Of a stretch of DNA of 64,000 nt, positions 52,037-61,165 are shown piece by piece (positions within the stretch are counted from its first letter, which is position 1; every line of letters begins with the position of its first letter). The notes under the pieces were generated by a model. It searched no databases. It was not told the DNA's origin and saw only the letters and a list, made by a program, of their open reading frames with translations. Origin of the DNA: Paenibacillus sp. (lineage in GTDB: Bacteria; Bacillota; Bacilli; Paenibacillales; Paenibacillaceae); the NCBI GenBank assembly GCA_023512345.1, contig JAILZT010000009.1, positions 156,185 to 220,184 of the forward strand, written 5' to 3'. The position numbers and the translations under genes were made by a program.

Positions 52037-54295
52037 TTACCATTTGGAACCGCCGGATGAATTCCCACCAGATCTCCCGCCGCCACCCCATGAAGAACCG
52101 CCTGAAGAACGTCCGCTGCTTCCACCGCCCCAGGATGAACCTCCAGAGGAACGCCCGCCGCCGAAGCCGCCCGAGGAAGGAGGGCCCGAAGACATTCGTT
52201 TGCGGGCTTGATCTCTTCGCTGCTGTTCTCTCATTCGCGCCAGTTGTGCCTGTCGTTCTTCCTCTTCCTTCTGGCGTACCAGCCGGGTTGCTTCAGATAC
52301 AAATGATTGGATCTGTGATTGATAGGAATGGGTCAAGGCTTCCAGCTCATCCAGATTATAAGGAGCCGTAGATAGTCTGCGTTGCAATTCATCATATTCG
52401 GGAAGCGTAGAGAGGTTGAATCGGCTCCTCGAAGAGAGCCCTCTGCTCTGCAGCATCTGCTCAGCCGAATCTACCTGACCCTGTCCTTGAGATAAGAGTT
52501 GGTTAACCTTATCTAGACGTTCGTTCAAGGAATCCAAACTCCCGGAAATTGAATTGAACTGTTGACCCGCCTCCACTTGAAGCGACAGTAACTGATCAAG
52601 GGCGCTGCGGGCTTTGTCATATTGCCCGTGTTCATCGCTGGTCCAGCTTTCAATCTGAGGAACATCCGCAGCGCCTTCCCGTAAGCGGGTGCTCCAAGCC
52701 TCAAGATTAGCGTCTGCAGCTGACAGATGTTTCTCTATAAAGTGTGACCTGGATTCCGTAATACGGTTCTCCAGTCCATCACGCCGCTGGCTCAGCTGGC
52801 TCCAATTCGAACGAATAGTCTCCAGATCACGCTGATTGTTCTGCCGGATGAGAGCTTGGCGTTCTGTCATAGCAACCGCATCTTGCAGGAGAGCATCCAG
52901 CCGCCCTCCAATCTTACGTACTTCATCCATATCTCCTGTTCTAAGAGGGATTTCGAGATTTCTGGCCTCAAGACTTGCCTTCTCCAGATTGTCATAAGGC
53001 TTTACCTTCATGTTCTGCAGAGAGTTTTGTTCTATGATTCCAGCAATTTTGGAGCGAGTAGCGGCTAAGGTCTCTGGGAAGCTATCTACTTTGTCATCGT
53101 AGGTATCGACATCCTTCAGATCCTTCTCTATTTGCTCCTGTTTTTCCAATGCATCCTCAGTAATCTCCTGGGCTGCAATGGGATCAAATAGTTCCAGTTG
53201 ATCGGCCTTGGCCGTCTCCTCAGCCAGCTCTTTGAGATCTTGTACAATTTCTTGGAGCGCATAACCCGTTTCTTGAACAGCCTCTGTGAACTGCTGATTC
53301 AATTCGGGCGCATCTTTCTTCAATTCAGTAATACGCTGTTTGACGTTTCGATCTGCTTCGCTGATGACCGCAATTTGCTTCTCCTCCTCCAAGAGAGCTG
53401 TACCGAAGGAGGTATTGGTCTCCCGAAGCCTCTCAGCTGCTAACTTGAGAGCATTAAGGCGATAAAATGCAGGGGCAGCTTCACTGCCTTCATTTCTTAA
53501 GGCTGAAATTTGGATCAAATGATTGGAGAGTCGCTCTGAAATAGCGTTTACTCTCTCCGCGGTTTTTCCTTGAACGATACCTTGGAACGGCTTCAAAGAT
53601 TCAATGGCGTGATTAGCTTGTACTAATAGATCGCCCAGTTGTTCCTGTTGTTCATCCAATGCCTTGCGTCGCCGGATCCCCGTAAATATTACATATAGCA
53701 ACCCTAGAATTAAAGCGGCTCCAACCAGAATCAATAACATTCCTAGCATCGACATGCTAGTGCTGGTGTTTTTAGAATCTGTGCTGCCCGTTCCTGCTGT
53801 AGTACCCTGCGACTGACCCAGAGAGTGCGTAGCATCCATAAGAGAAGAAATTCCACCTGCAAAATCACCATCACTGGCATAAGGGATGAAATAAGTATCA
53901 AGCAGTCTAGTGATTGCGGCACTTCCAGAATCACCACCCTGCTGCTGTGACCAGGAGTTGATGGAGGACTGCAGCCCCGGGTTGTTGAAGTGAAATTCAA
54001 CTTGGTGATCTTCGCTCGAGATAAGCAGAAGAATATCGCGTGATGAGAGTCCCCAAAAGTCGTACACATCTTTGGCGTAGTCAGCAGAACGGGCACCCTT
54101 CAGGGATTCGATAGTAAGGATGTGAAACGTATAGCGGTTGCCTGCAGCAGCCTTTGTAATCACAGAGGTGTCCCCGGGGGTAAGCAGATCAACTTCATCC
54201 ACTACCAATCCTTGCTGGGCAGGGACATCTTCAGCATGAACATAAGGTACCCCTAATAAAACAAACATCAAAAGCAACATCATAACTTTTTTCAA
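52037..54295 (-). CDS. TPM-domain protein with long coiled coils and Gly/Ser-rich tail
   Basis: 752 aa from TTG 54295, with GGGAG upstream; the longer frame to 54349 adds 18 unlikely residues. Signal peptide (about 1-21), then a TPM (YgcG/Psb32) domain (about 27-170; LVVDEVDLLTPGD, DVYDFWGLSSRDILLLI). One membrane segment (about 188-210) follows. A 430-residue helical, coiled-coil cytoplasmic region with charged heptads comes next. The end is a low-complexity tail of Gly, Ser, Trp and Arg (GGFGGGRSSGGSSWGGG). TPM domains outside the membrane are thought to assist assembly or turnover of membrane complexes. The large coiled-coil insert between membrane and tail is unusual. Confidence 0.83.
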   Translation of the reverse strand: MKKVMMLLLMFVLLGVPYVHAEDVPAQQGLVVDEVDLLTPGDTSVITKAAAGNRYTFHILTIESLKGARSADYAKDVYDFWGLSSRDILLLISSEDHQVEFHFNNPGLQSSINSWSQQQGGDSGSAAITRLLDTYFIPYASDGDFAGGISSLMDATHSLGQSQGTTAGTGSTDSKNTSTSMSMLGMLLILVGAALILGLLYVIFTGIRRRKALDEQQEQLGDLLVQANHAIESLKPFQGIVQGKTAERVNAISERLSNHLIQISALRNEGSEAAPAFYRLNALKLAAERLRETNTSFGTALLEEEKQIAVISEADRNVKQRITELKKDAPELNQQFTEAVQETGYALQEIVQDLKELAEETAKADQLELFDPIAAQEITEDALEKQEQIEKDLKDVDTYDDKVDSFPETLAATRSKIAGIIEQNSLQNMKVKPYDNLEKASLEARNLEIPLRTGDMDEVRKIGGRLDALLQDAVAMTERQALIRQNNQRDLETIRSNWSQLSQRRDGLENRITESRSHFIEKHLSAADANLEAWSTRLREGAADVPQIESWTSDEHGQYDKARSALDQLLSLQVEAGQQFNSISGSLDSLNERLDKVNQLLSQGQGQVDSAEQMLQSRGLSSRSRFNLSTLPEYDELQRRLSTAPYNLDELEALTHSYQSQIQSFVSEATRLVRQKEEEERQAQLARMREQQRRDQARKRMSSGPPSSGGFGGGRSSGGSSWGGGSSGRSSGGSSWGGGGRSGGNSSGGSKW

Positions 54296-54385
54296 GCTGA
54301 CACACTCCCATCTGAAGAGCTGTATTCCACTTATTATACTTAAGATCATACTATTTATTAAACCTTATCGCCTCTGACGAAGAGC

Positions 54386-54424
54386 ACAAAAAAAGCCGCA
54401 TCCCTAAAAGAAGGGATACGGCGT
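54386..54424 (-). terminator. Terminator of the 47-aa Fur-box gene
   Basis: Minus strand: GCCGTATCCCT ... AGGGATGCGGC then TTTTTTT. It lies 10 bp after the stop of the small gene at 54435-54578. Confidence 0.88.
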
Positions 54425-54434
54425 ACTTATATTG

Positions 54435-54578
54435 TTATTTCGGTTGTAAGCAGAGGATATATTGCAATCTGGATTTGATCTCTTTTTGCCATTTCAAATC
54501 TCCAACTTTAACAGCAAGATTGAGCAGATCCAAATAATCATCAACCTTTAATGTAGTCCGGGTAGTCGTTGCATTCAT
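54435..54578 (-). CDS. 47-aa basic protein with Fur-box promoter, unknown function
   Basis: ATG 54578 is preceded by AAAAGGAG with an 11-base spacing. The product begins MNATTTRTTLKVDDYLDLLNL and ends ILCLQPK; it is helical, amphipathic and mildly basic, with a single Cys and no membrane segment. The gene has a promoter, a near-perfect Fur box overlapping the expected transcription start, and its own terminator, so it is a genuine stand-alone gene. Fur-controlled small proteins in B. subtilis (FbpA, FbpB, FbpC) act with the FsrA RNA to spare iron; an analogous role here is an inference from size and control, not from sequence similarity. Confidence 0.72.
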   Translation of the reverse strand: MNATTTRTTLKVDDYLDLLNLAVKVGDLKWQKEIKSRLQYILCLQPK

Positions 54579-54635
54579 GGGTGTTCAGTCTCCTTTTATA
54601 TAAAATAATTAATGATTGGTTATTAAATTTTCTGT

Positions 54636-54654
54636 AATAATGATAATCATTATC
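54636..54654. promoter_or_regulatory. Fur box
   Basis: AATAATGATAATCATTATC matches the classic 19-bp Fur consensus GATAATGATAATCATTATC in 18 of 19 positions. It begins 58 bp upstream of the 47-aa gene and 14 bp downstream of its -10 box, where Fur-Fe would block initiation. The divergent sensor gene starts 230 bp away on the other strand and is a less likely target. Confidence 0.85.
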
Positions 54655-54667
54655 AAGTGTTATTGCT

Positions 54668-54696
54668 ATTATCCACATTTTCCACCTAAAAAGCAA
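54668..54696 (-). promoter_or_regulatory. Sigma-A-type promoter of the 47-aa gene
   Basis: Minus strand TTGCTT (54696-54691), 17-bp spacer, GATAAT (54673-54668). The predicted start falls about 7 bp further on, immediately before the Fur box. Confidence 0.6.
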
Positions 54697-54884
54697 CCTT
54701 AAAATTTAAAGATTGTTTCACATAAGGGGTACAATTATTTGCATTCACAGAATAGATGGTATATTTGCACATTTTGTATGAAATAGGGGACTATAATCAG
54801 CAGGAAGGTTACCATATTTTGTCGAATACCCATGTGGAAAAACTCTAAACATGAAATTGGTGAATATCCTAAAGGAGAATTGTG

Positions 54885-57800
54885 ATGAAGCGGTGTAAAG
54901 TTATACTCCTGTTCATTTTCCTGGTTACAACGGCTCTACCTGTCACTGTACATGCCGACAGAGAGGAGATAACCTATCAGGCAGAATTAGACTATCCGCC
55001 ATATAAATACATACAGAATGGATATTTGACCGGTTTTGACATTGACCTGACGAGTTCGCTTTTTAAGAAGCAGGACTATTTAATTCATTACAGTACCGGG
55101 CAATGGGATGTAGTAGATAAACGTTTAAGGAATGGCGAGATCGATACGACGGGCCTGATGGTCGTGACGGAAGAGAGGAGGAAAAGCATACTCTTCTCCA
55201 AAACGGTTATGAAAAGCCATATCTCAGTCTACTCAAGGCAATCCCTCAAAGAAGATGTTAAACTCAGCACTTTAGCGAACTATACAATAGGTGTAGGAAG
55301 CAATCAATATTCCGAAGATGTTTTGAGAAACAAGGTGGGGATCACTAGGTATCAAACGTTTCCAACGGTAACTAAAGCTCTGGTAGCCCTCCAAGAAGGG
55401 GAGATAGACCTGCTGTTCGAGAATCAGGAGGTTGTTGATTATCTGATTGTTGAACAAGGTATAACGAGTGATATCATTCGTAAATTAGATAAGCTTTATC
55501 CTATGAATGTAGCTTATGGGATCAGTAAGTCTTCACCTAATTTAGTATCATACATAAATGAACAGCTAGATCGAGTACAGCAATCGGGTGCATTCGAAGA
55601 ATTATATAAGCAGTATTTTTTCACCCATTCCGATTATTACAATGAACAGATGCACAGTCGGATTATTTCCGGAGCAGCCATTGGATTTTGTCTCTTGGTG
55701 TTCAGTATCGTTTTTCTCAAAATGTATATCAACTACTTACGTCGGGCTGTTTACTCCGAACAGCAATTTTTCGAGGATCTTATTGAGCATACGGGGATGT
55801 TTGTATGGGCAGTGAATGCTGATACAAAAGTAATTCGATTCAATAAGTATGCCGAGAGGATGACCGGACTGCGGGAGCAAGATATTCTGGGGGAAAGCAT
55901 AAATGATATTGGGGGACTGGAAGACAGTCAAGTGGCTGAACTCTTAAGTCTTTTACACAAGGCGTTACAGAAAGACTTTGTGAATAATATAGAGATGCGG
56001 ATTAAGAGTGGGGATTCTGCAGGCTCTCACTTTGTTTTTCGGACAACGGTACTTCAGGGGTTGGATAAGCAGGCTTCAGATGTATTTGTCCTGGTTGGGA
56101 TGGATATCGATGAGCGAAAGCACAGTGAGATTAAGCTCCAAATGAGTTATGAAGAACTGGAAGCTGCCTATGAAGAGTTGGCGGCAACAGAAGAGGAATT
56201 GAAGGGTCAAATTGACAAGCTGCAAGTGAATGAACGCAGATTTACGCTCGCATCCGAAGGATCGGGCGGCTATATGTGGGAGCTCAATTGGGATACAGGG
56301 AATTACACGATGTCTAAGCGCTGGTATGAGGATATGGGCTACCCCCTAGACAAGATTTGTACTTATGAAGACGTTCTTAATATCGTTCATCCGGAGGATC
56401 AAGAATCGGCCCGCAGAGCTAGGCAGGAGCATCTTTCCGGTTTGACCGCCATATACGAAACTGAATATCGGATGCGCAATAAAAGTGGTGTATATGTATG
56501 GTTTGAGGTTAGAGGTAAGGCTATTGTTGATTCCGCGAATAACGTCGTTCATTTTCTAGGTTCTCTAATTGATATCAGTAACCGAAAGCAGGTTGAGCTG
56601 AAGCTTAGCAATAGCTACCAAGAGCTGGAGGCCACTTATGAACAGCTTAGCGCAACACAGGGAGAGCTGGAGGGGCAATATCACTTACTACTCGAGAATC
56701 AAGATAAGATGTTCAATTTAGCGTACTATGATTCTTTAAGTAATTTACCGAATCGGTTATGCCTGCTTGAGGCTATGGAAAAGTTTTTCCGCTACCCGGG
56801 AGGCCATGCAGCACTACTGTTCGTAGACACAGATAACTTTAAATATATTAATGATACGCTAGGGCACAAATTCGGGGATATCCTTATACGCAAGGCCAGT
56901 GAGAGATTGCAATCCGTAGTATGGGAGGGAGAAATCCTTTCCAGACTGGGCGGAGATGAGTTTGTTATTTTTATACAAGATACGCGAAATCATGAAGATG
57001 TATTGAAACTGGCAGAGGATGTGCTGAATGAGTTCAAACGGCCTTTTCTAATAGGGGAGAGCAATCTATACGTCACGGTCAGCATAGGGATTTCCTTCTA
57101 TCCGGAAGATGGAATAACTACTGAGGAGATACTGAAGAATGCAGATGTAGCGATGTATCGGGCTAAAGAAGAAGGCAAGAGTAGATATGTTGTATATGAC
57201 AAGACAATGCATGCTGCCTTTAATGAACGGATGAATATCGAAAAGCATCTGCGAAGTGCGGTAGCCAACGAGGAATTTGAACTGCATTACCAGCCGCAGA
57301 TAGATATTGAGTCGGGAGAGACCTCGGGTGTTGAGGCCTTAATACGTTGGAATAGTCCGGGGCTGGGCTTCGTCTCTCCGTTGTCTTTTATCAAAATTGC
57401 TGAGGATTCAAGATTGATTATACCGATAGGTGAGTGGGTGCTCAGAAGTTCTTGCTTGTTCATGAAAGAGATCCATAACCGGATGGGTATTCCGTACAAA
57501 ATCTCAGTAAATATTTCTGTTATACAAATGCTGCAGGATGATTTCACGGATATAGTATTGAACGTTCTGGCTGAGAGCGGTCTGGAGCCCAAATGCCTGG
57601 AGCTGGAAATTACCGAATCTATTTTCATGGAATCCTTTGAAAGTATAGTAAGCAAGCTTGAGTTTTTGAAGTCGCGGGGCATCTGTATTGCCCTTGATGA
57701 TTTCGGTACAGGTTATTCTTCTCTTAGTTATTTGCAGCAGCTGCCTATATCTACGCTGAAGATGGACAAGGCATTTATCGATTCGTTATCGGATAACACG

Positions 57801-58013
57801 TACAGCCAGGCATTTGTTCAGACCATCGTTGAGCTTGGGCATAAAATGGGGCTTAAGGTTGTGGCAGAAGGTGTTGAGGATAACGGCCAATTGGCTTTCC
57901 TTCAAAAATCGGGCTGTGATAAAGTCCAGGGTTATCTGTTCAGCAAGCCGCTTCCCAAACGGAATATAACCGAATGGTTCGATGCGCAGAAGAAATGGGA
58001 TATGGATCTTTAG
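54885..58013 (+). CDS. Cyclic-di-GMP sensor enzyme: binding-protein domain, two PAS, GGDEF and EAL
   Basis: 1042 aa from ATG 54885 (AAAGGAG ribosome site). Signal peptide (about 1-25), an SBP_bac_3 ligand-binding domain outside the membrane (about 30-250; ELDYPPYKYIQNGYLTGFDID), membrane segment (about 262-284), PAS1, coiled coil, PAS2, coiled coil, GGDEF (LGGDEFVIF near 687-695) and EAL (EALIRW near 816, with NISV, ELEITES, DDFGTGYSSL, EGVE). Both catalytic sets are intact; the inhibitory RxxD site before GGDEF is degenerate (WEGE). The ligand is probably an amino acid or other polar solute. A convergent GGDEF cyclase follows. Confidence 0.92.
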   Translation: MKRCKVILLFIFLVTTALPVTVHADREEITYQAELDYPPYKYIQNGYLTGFDIDLTSSLFKKQDYLIHYSTGQWDVVDKRLRNGEIDTTGLMVVTEERRKSILFSKTVMKSHISVYSRQSLKEDVKLSTLANYTIGVGSNQYSEDVLRNKVGITRYQTFPTVTKALVALQEGEIDLLFENQEVVDYLIVEQGITSDIIRKLDKLYPMNVAYGISKSSPNLVSYINEQLDRVQQSGAFEELYKQYFFTHSDYYNEQMHSRIISGAAIGFCLLVFSIVFLKMYINYLRRAVYSEQQFFEDLIEHTGMFVWAVNADTKVIRFNKYAERMTGLREQDILGESINDIGGLEDSQVAELLSLLHKALQKDFVNNIEMRIKSGDSAGSHFVFRTTVLQGLDKQASDVFVLVGMDIDERKHSEIKLQMSYEELEAAYEELAATEEELKGQIDKLQVNERRFTLASEGSGGYMWELNWDTGNYTMSKRWYEDMGYPLDKICTYEDVLNIVHPEDQESARRARQEHLSGLTAIYETEYRMRNKSGVYVWFEVRGKAIVDSANNVVHFLGSLIDISNRKQVELKLSNSYQELEATYEQLSATQGELEGQYHLLLENQDKMFNLAYYDSLSNLPNRLCLLEAMEKFFRYPGGHAALLFVDTDNFKYINDTLGHKFGDILIRKASERLQSVVWEGEILSRLGGDEFVIFIQDTRNHEDVLKLAEDVLNEFKRPFLIGESNLYVTVSIGISFYPEDGITTEEILKNADVAMYRAKEEGKSRYVVYDKTMHAAFNERMNIEKHLRSAVANEEFELHYQPQIDIESGETSGVEALIRWNSPGLGFVSPLSFIKIAEDSRLIIPIGEWVLRSSCLFMKEIHNRMGIPYKISVNISVIQMLQDDFTDIVLNVLAESGLEPKCLELEITESIFMESFESIVSKLEFLKSRGICIALDDFGTGYSSLSYLQQLPISTLKMDKAFIDSLSDNTYSQAFVQTIVELGHKMGLKVVAEGVEDNGQLAFLQKSGCDKVQGYLFSKPLPKRNITEWFDAQKKWDMDL

Positions 58014-58033
58014 CTGATAGGGATCCAAAACGA

Positions 58034-58076
58034 AAACTAGCCAGTCCCCAATAACCCGGTGACTGGCTAGTTTTTT
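58034..58076. terminator. Bidirectional terminator between two c-di-GMP genes
   Basis: AAACTAGCCAGTC pairs with GACTGGCTAGTTT around a 14-base loop, flanked by A and T runs. Confidence 0.92.
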
Positions 58077-58107
58077 GTTTTTACAGTTCTGATGTACCGT
58101 TTTTTTC

Positions 58108-59202
58108 TTATAGGACTACAATTTTATTTTTACCTGTTTTTTTAGCTTCATAAAGGGCATCATCTGCTTTTTGAAAGACGAAGCTCTTGGAATCTGCTCC
58201 AACAAAGTCATGCATTCCGATACTTATGGTCACCGACTGTCCTTCCATTTCGGCAATCGGCATTGCAGCAATATCCGCACGGATTTTCTCATTAATCTCG
58301 TAGGATGTCTCCAGCGGCTTGGCGGTCAAAATAATTACAAATTCCTCTCCACCGTAACGTGCAGCAAAATCGTCAGCGCCGATATTTTTTAATATAATCG
58401 CTGCCACCTGTTTGAGTACAATATCGCCTACCCAGTGACCATACAAATCATTCACTTTTTTGAAATTGTCGATATCTAATACCGCTAGTTGCATGGGAAA
58501 TGGATTGTTTTGCTGATGATCGATCAGCCAACCGAGGTATTCATGAAAAGTCTTATGATTGTAAAGATCCGTAAGGGGATCGATCTTGGAGAGGCGGTCC
58601 ATGATAATATTCTGAATGCGCAAATCCTGTTCCGATTTCATTGAATTCTCCAGCGACTGGAGAAGATCACGACCTCGGCGAATGACGCCAAAGCCAGTCA
58701 GCGAAGTGCCGGCGAAGATAATGGCTATAATGATATTCTCAACGCGGAGCGTGTAATCGTAAGTTGAAGTAGTGCTGAACAAAATAATGATATATACCAA
58801 ACTAATAATTGTAGAGGCGATCAAATAGGTACTGTTCAGATAGATCATCGATACTAGCAAGGGCAAGAGCATGATTAAAGGCTTAACGCCTATTTCTGGG
58901 TTGATAAACATGATTATAAAAATAGCATAGAGATGGCTTCCGACCGTGATAGAGGCCTCGGAAAATTGAGGTTTCCATTTATATATACCCTCAAGGACAA
59001 GGATTAGAGCCAATATAACTAGATCAGGAGTTAACACGTAAGAAATAATATATTGTTCTGCTGTAACATGAGGACGATATCCCCACATGGATTCAAAAAC
59101 GAATATTTGGCTTGATAGATTTACAAGCAGGATTACCCAGAACACATTTAGAAGCACGCGATTCCAGTAGGTTGCACGAGGAGTTTGCGTTGGAATATAC
59201 AT
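58108..59202 (-). CDS. Membrane GGDEF diguanylate cyclase
   Basis: 364 aa; ATG 59202 follows TGAGG. Six membrane segments (about 15-190) forming an integral sensor of 5TM/7TM style, then a coiled linker and a GGDEF domain (about 205-364) with DPLTDLYNHKTF, LDIDNFKKVNDLYGH, the active GGEEF and ADDALYEAKKTGKNK. The I-site position reads ADDF, so product inhibition is probably absent. It makes c-di-GMP from GTP. It converges on the GGDEF/EAL sensor gene at a shared terminator. Confidence 0.93.
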   Translation of the reverse strand: MYIPTQTPRATYWNRVLLNVFWVILLVNLSSQIFVFESMWGYRPHVTAEQYIISYVLTPDLVILALILVLEGIYKWKPQFSEASITVGSHLYAIFIIMFINPEIGVKPLIMLLPLLVSMIYLNSTYLIASTIISLVYIIILFSTTSTYDYTLRVENIIIAIIFAGTSLTGFGVIRRGRDLLQSLENSMKSEQDLRIQNIIMDRLSKIDPLTDLYNHKTFHEYLGWLIDHQQNNPFPMQLAVLDIDNFKKVNDLYGHWVGDIVLKQVAAIILKNIGADDFAARYGGEEFVIILTAKPLETSYEINEKIRADIAAMPIAEMEGQSVTISIGMHDFVGADSKSFVFQKADDALYEAKKTGKNKIVVL

Positions 59203-59434
59203 AAGGTGTTCCTCATTTCCAGTGTCAATATACTTATATATTCGACAAAAACCTGCTGGTTCCTCCCGTTTTTCACAATGTAGGTAATGTTCGTGTTTTA
59301 GTATTAATGAAGTGGCTTAGGGGAGTTTAAATTTATTTTAATGCGGTAAACACGTATGTTATATTAAAAATGGCCTTGACACATTCGCTTATATTAAGTA
59401 AGCTTCGTTATGGATCACAAAATATTGATAGCTG

Positions 59435-59499
59435 TTCGTATATCCTCAAAGATAAGGTTTGGGGGTTTCTACAGGGAACCGTAAATTCCTGGCTACGAA
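59435..59499 (+). ncRNA. Purine riboswitch aptamer, guanine class
   Basis: P1 TTCGTA / TACGAA; P2 CCTCAAA / TTTGGGG with loop GATAAGG; joining GGTTTCTAC; P3 CAGGGA / TTCCTG with loop ACCGTAAA; J3/1 GGCTA. These match the xpt/pbuE-type purine aptamer, and the C before TA (the base that pairs with ligand, C74 in the B. subtilis xpt numbering) predicts guanine, hypoxanthine or xanthine, not adenine. Confidence 0.95.
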
Positions 59500-59541
59500 T
59501 AGGGTGCTTTTGCATACCTATGAAGTAGCCGGGATTTTTTT
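59488..59541 (+). terminator. Riboswitch-controlled terminator
   Basis: CCTGGCTAC (3' part of P3 and P1) pairs with GTAGCCGGG, enclosing an inner stem around ATAGG / CCTAT, then ATTTTTTTG. The left arm is shared with the aptamer. The expected antiterminator would have to form without ligand, giving an OFF switch when guanine is bound as in xpt. Confidence 0.85.
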
Positions 59542-59592
59542 GTTGCGTTCACTACTGAAAATTCAAATTGATATCCATTTTGGGAGGAACAG

Positions 59593-61029
59593 ATGAGTAA
59601 ATATGATGTAATTATTGTAGGTGCAGGTCCAGCTGGAATCTTTGCTTGTTATGAGCTGACGCGGAAGGCACCTCATTGGAAAGTGCTTCTGGTGGACAAG
59701 GGGCATGATATCTATCGTCGAAGCTGTCCGATCCTTGAGGAGAAAATTAAGCTGTGTCCACCGGCTTCAGGCCGTAAAGAATTTGCGGGTTGTCTGCCTG
59801 CTTGCTCTATAACGGCGGGTTTTGGAGGTGCAGGTGCATACAGTGATGGCAAGTTCAATATTACAACGGAGTTTGGCGGTTGGATGACGGATTATTTGGC
59901 TCCTTCTAAGGTGCTTGAATTGATCCGTTATGTGGATGATGTGAACCTAGAACATGGAGCTACACCGAATATCACAGACCCTACCACGGAGAGCATTCGT
60001 AATATTGAGCAGCGCGGCTATGCCGCGGGACTTAAGTTGTTGCGAGCACAGGTACGCCATCTTGGAACTGAACAAAATCTCGAAATTCTTAAATCTATAT
60101 ATGAATATTTGAAAACGCGAATTGATATGGTGTTCAAGGCTGAGGTTCAAGATATTATTACAGTTAAAGAGAATGGATCACACCGTATTACAGGGATTAC
60201 TCTGAAAAACGGAGATTCCCACGAAGCCGACCGGGTTATGATTGCACCGGGTCGTGATGGTTCCGCTTGGTTGTCAGAGATATTGAAGAAACGCCGTCTT
60301 AAAATGTACAATAACCAGGTTGATGTTGGGGTGCGTGTAGAAACTTCGGATGTGGTTATGCGAGAGATTAATGAACATCTTTACGAGGGTAAATTTGTGT
60401 TTAACACCTCTGTGGGTACCCGTGTCCGCACCTTCTGCAGTAATCCATCCGGGCATGTTGTAGTGGAGAATCACAGTGGAGTTATGGCAGCTAATGGACA
60501 CTCTTACAAAGACCCGGCACTAGGCTCGAGAAATACTAACTTTGCCCTGTTGGTATCGCATAAGTTTACGGAGCCTTTTGATAAGCCCAACGAGTATGCT
60601 CGGGAAATATGCAAAAGAGCAAATGATTTATCCAGCGGTGGTGTGATCGTTCAGAAGTACGGCGATATCCTGAGGGGGAGACGTTCCACGGAAACGCGGA
60701 TTAGCGAAGGATTTCTGGAGCCGACACTTAAGGAAGCAGTTCCTGGAGATCTCGGGCTTGTACTACCATACAACACTATGAAGAGCCTGATAGAAATGGT
60801 GGAGGCATTGGAAAAGGTAACGCCGGGCATTGCCTCTGAACACACCTTGTTCTACGGAGTAGAGGCCAAGTTCTATTCCGCACGGCCGAAGCTGTCCGCA
60901 ACCTTAGAGACGGAAATTTCCGGACTGTATTGCGGAGGGGACGGAGCTGGGGTCACCCGTGGCTTAGCACAGGCAGGAGCTGCCGGTGTATGGATTGCTC
61001 GTGGAATGATGGAACGAGCAGGAGTATAA
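59593..61029 (+). CDS. FAD-dependent dehydrogenase (COG2509-like) under guanine riboswitch
   Basis: 478 aa; ATG 59593 follows GGGAGGAACAG. N-terminal FAD-binding VIIVGAGPAGIFACYEL; conserved GFGGAGAYSDGKFN, Cys-containing CPILEEKIKLCP and GCLPACS (four Cys that could bind a cluster or zinc), VMIAPGRDGSAWL, and a C-terminal second FAD contact YCGGDGAGVTRGLAQAGAAG. It resembles the uncharacterised FAD-dependent dehydrogenases of COG2509. The only control visible is the guanine-class riboswitch, implying a job tied to purine status, such as purine salvage, oxidation or a nucleotide-cofactor reaction. Monocistronic. Confidence 0.85.
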   Translation: MSKYDVIIVGAGPAGIFACYELTRKAPHWKVLLVDKGHDIYRRSCPILEEKIKLCPPASGRKEFAGCLPACSITAGFGGAGAYSDGKFNITTEFGGWMTDYLAPSKVLELIRYVDDVNLEHGATPNITDPTTESIRNIEQRGYAAGLKLLRAQVRHLGTEQNLEILKSIYEYLKTRIDMVFKAEVQDIITVKENGSHRITGITLKNGDSHEADRVMIAPGRDGSAWLSEILKKRRLKMYNNQVDVGVRVETSDVVMREINEHLYEGKFVFNTSVGTRVRTFCSNPSGHVVVENHSGVMAANGHSYKDPALGSRNTNFALLVSHKFTEPFDKPNEYAREICKRANDLSSGGVIVQKYGDILRGRRSTETRISEGFLEPTLKEAVPGDLGLVLPYNTMKSLIEMVEALEKVTPGIASEHTLFYGVEAKFYSARPKLSATLETEISGLYCGGDGAGVTRGLAQAGAAGVWIARGMMERAGV

Positions 61030-61068
61030 ACCGAGCAGAAATTTAAAGCGAACCGGGATATAAAATGA

Positions 61069-61116
61069 AACAGTCCCTTCAAACTATTAGGAAAGTATTT
61101 CCTTTAGGGACTCCAA
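61069..61116 (+). other. Hairpin between FAD dehydrogenase and MCP-like gene
   Basis: AGTCCC / GGGACT encloses GGAAA-GTA-TTTCC. No U tract follows, and an extended -10 motif TGTTATAAT lies just after it (61118-61126), which may be the promoter of the next gene. Confidence 0.5.
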
Positions 61117-61165
61117 CTGTTATAATGTCAGAAAACATAACATGGTGGAGTGGAGTGGACAGTTG

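Larger units (their letters stand above)
59203..59592. other. 390-bp leader region with riboswitch
   Basis: No coding sequence. Its left half is AT-rich with promoter-like TTGACA at 59376-59381 (best -10 candidate TAAGCT after 17 bp, weak). The right half is the purine riboswitch and its terminator. Confidence 0.8.
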
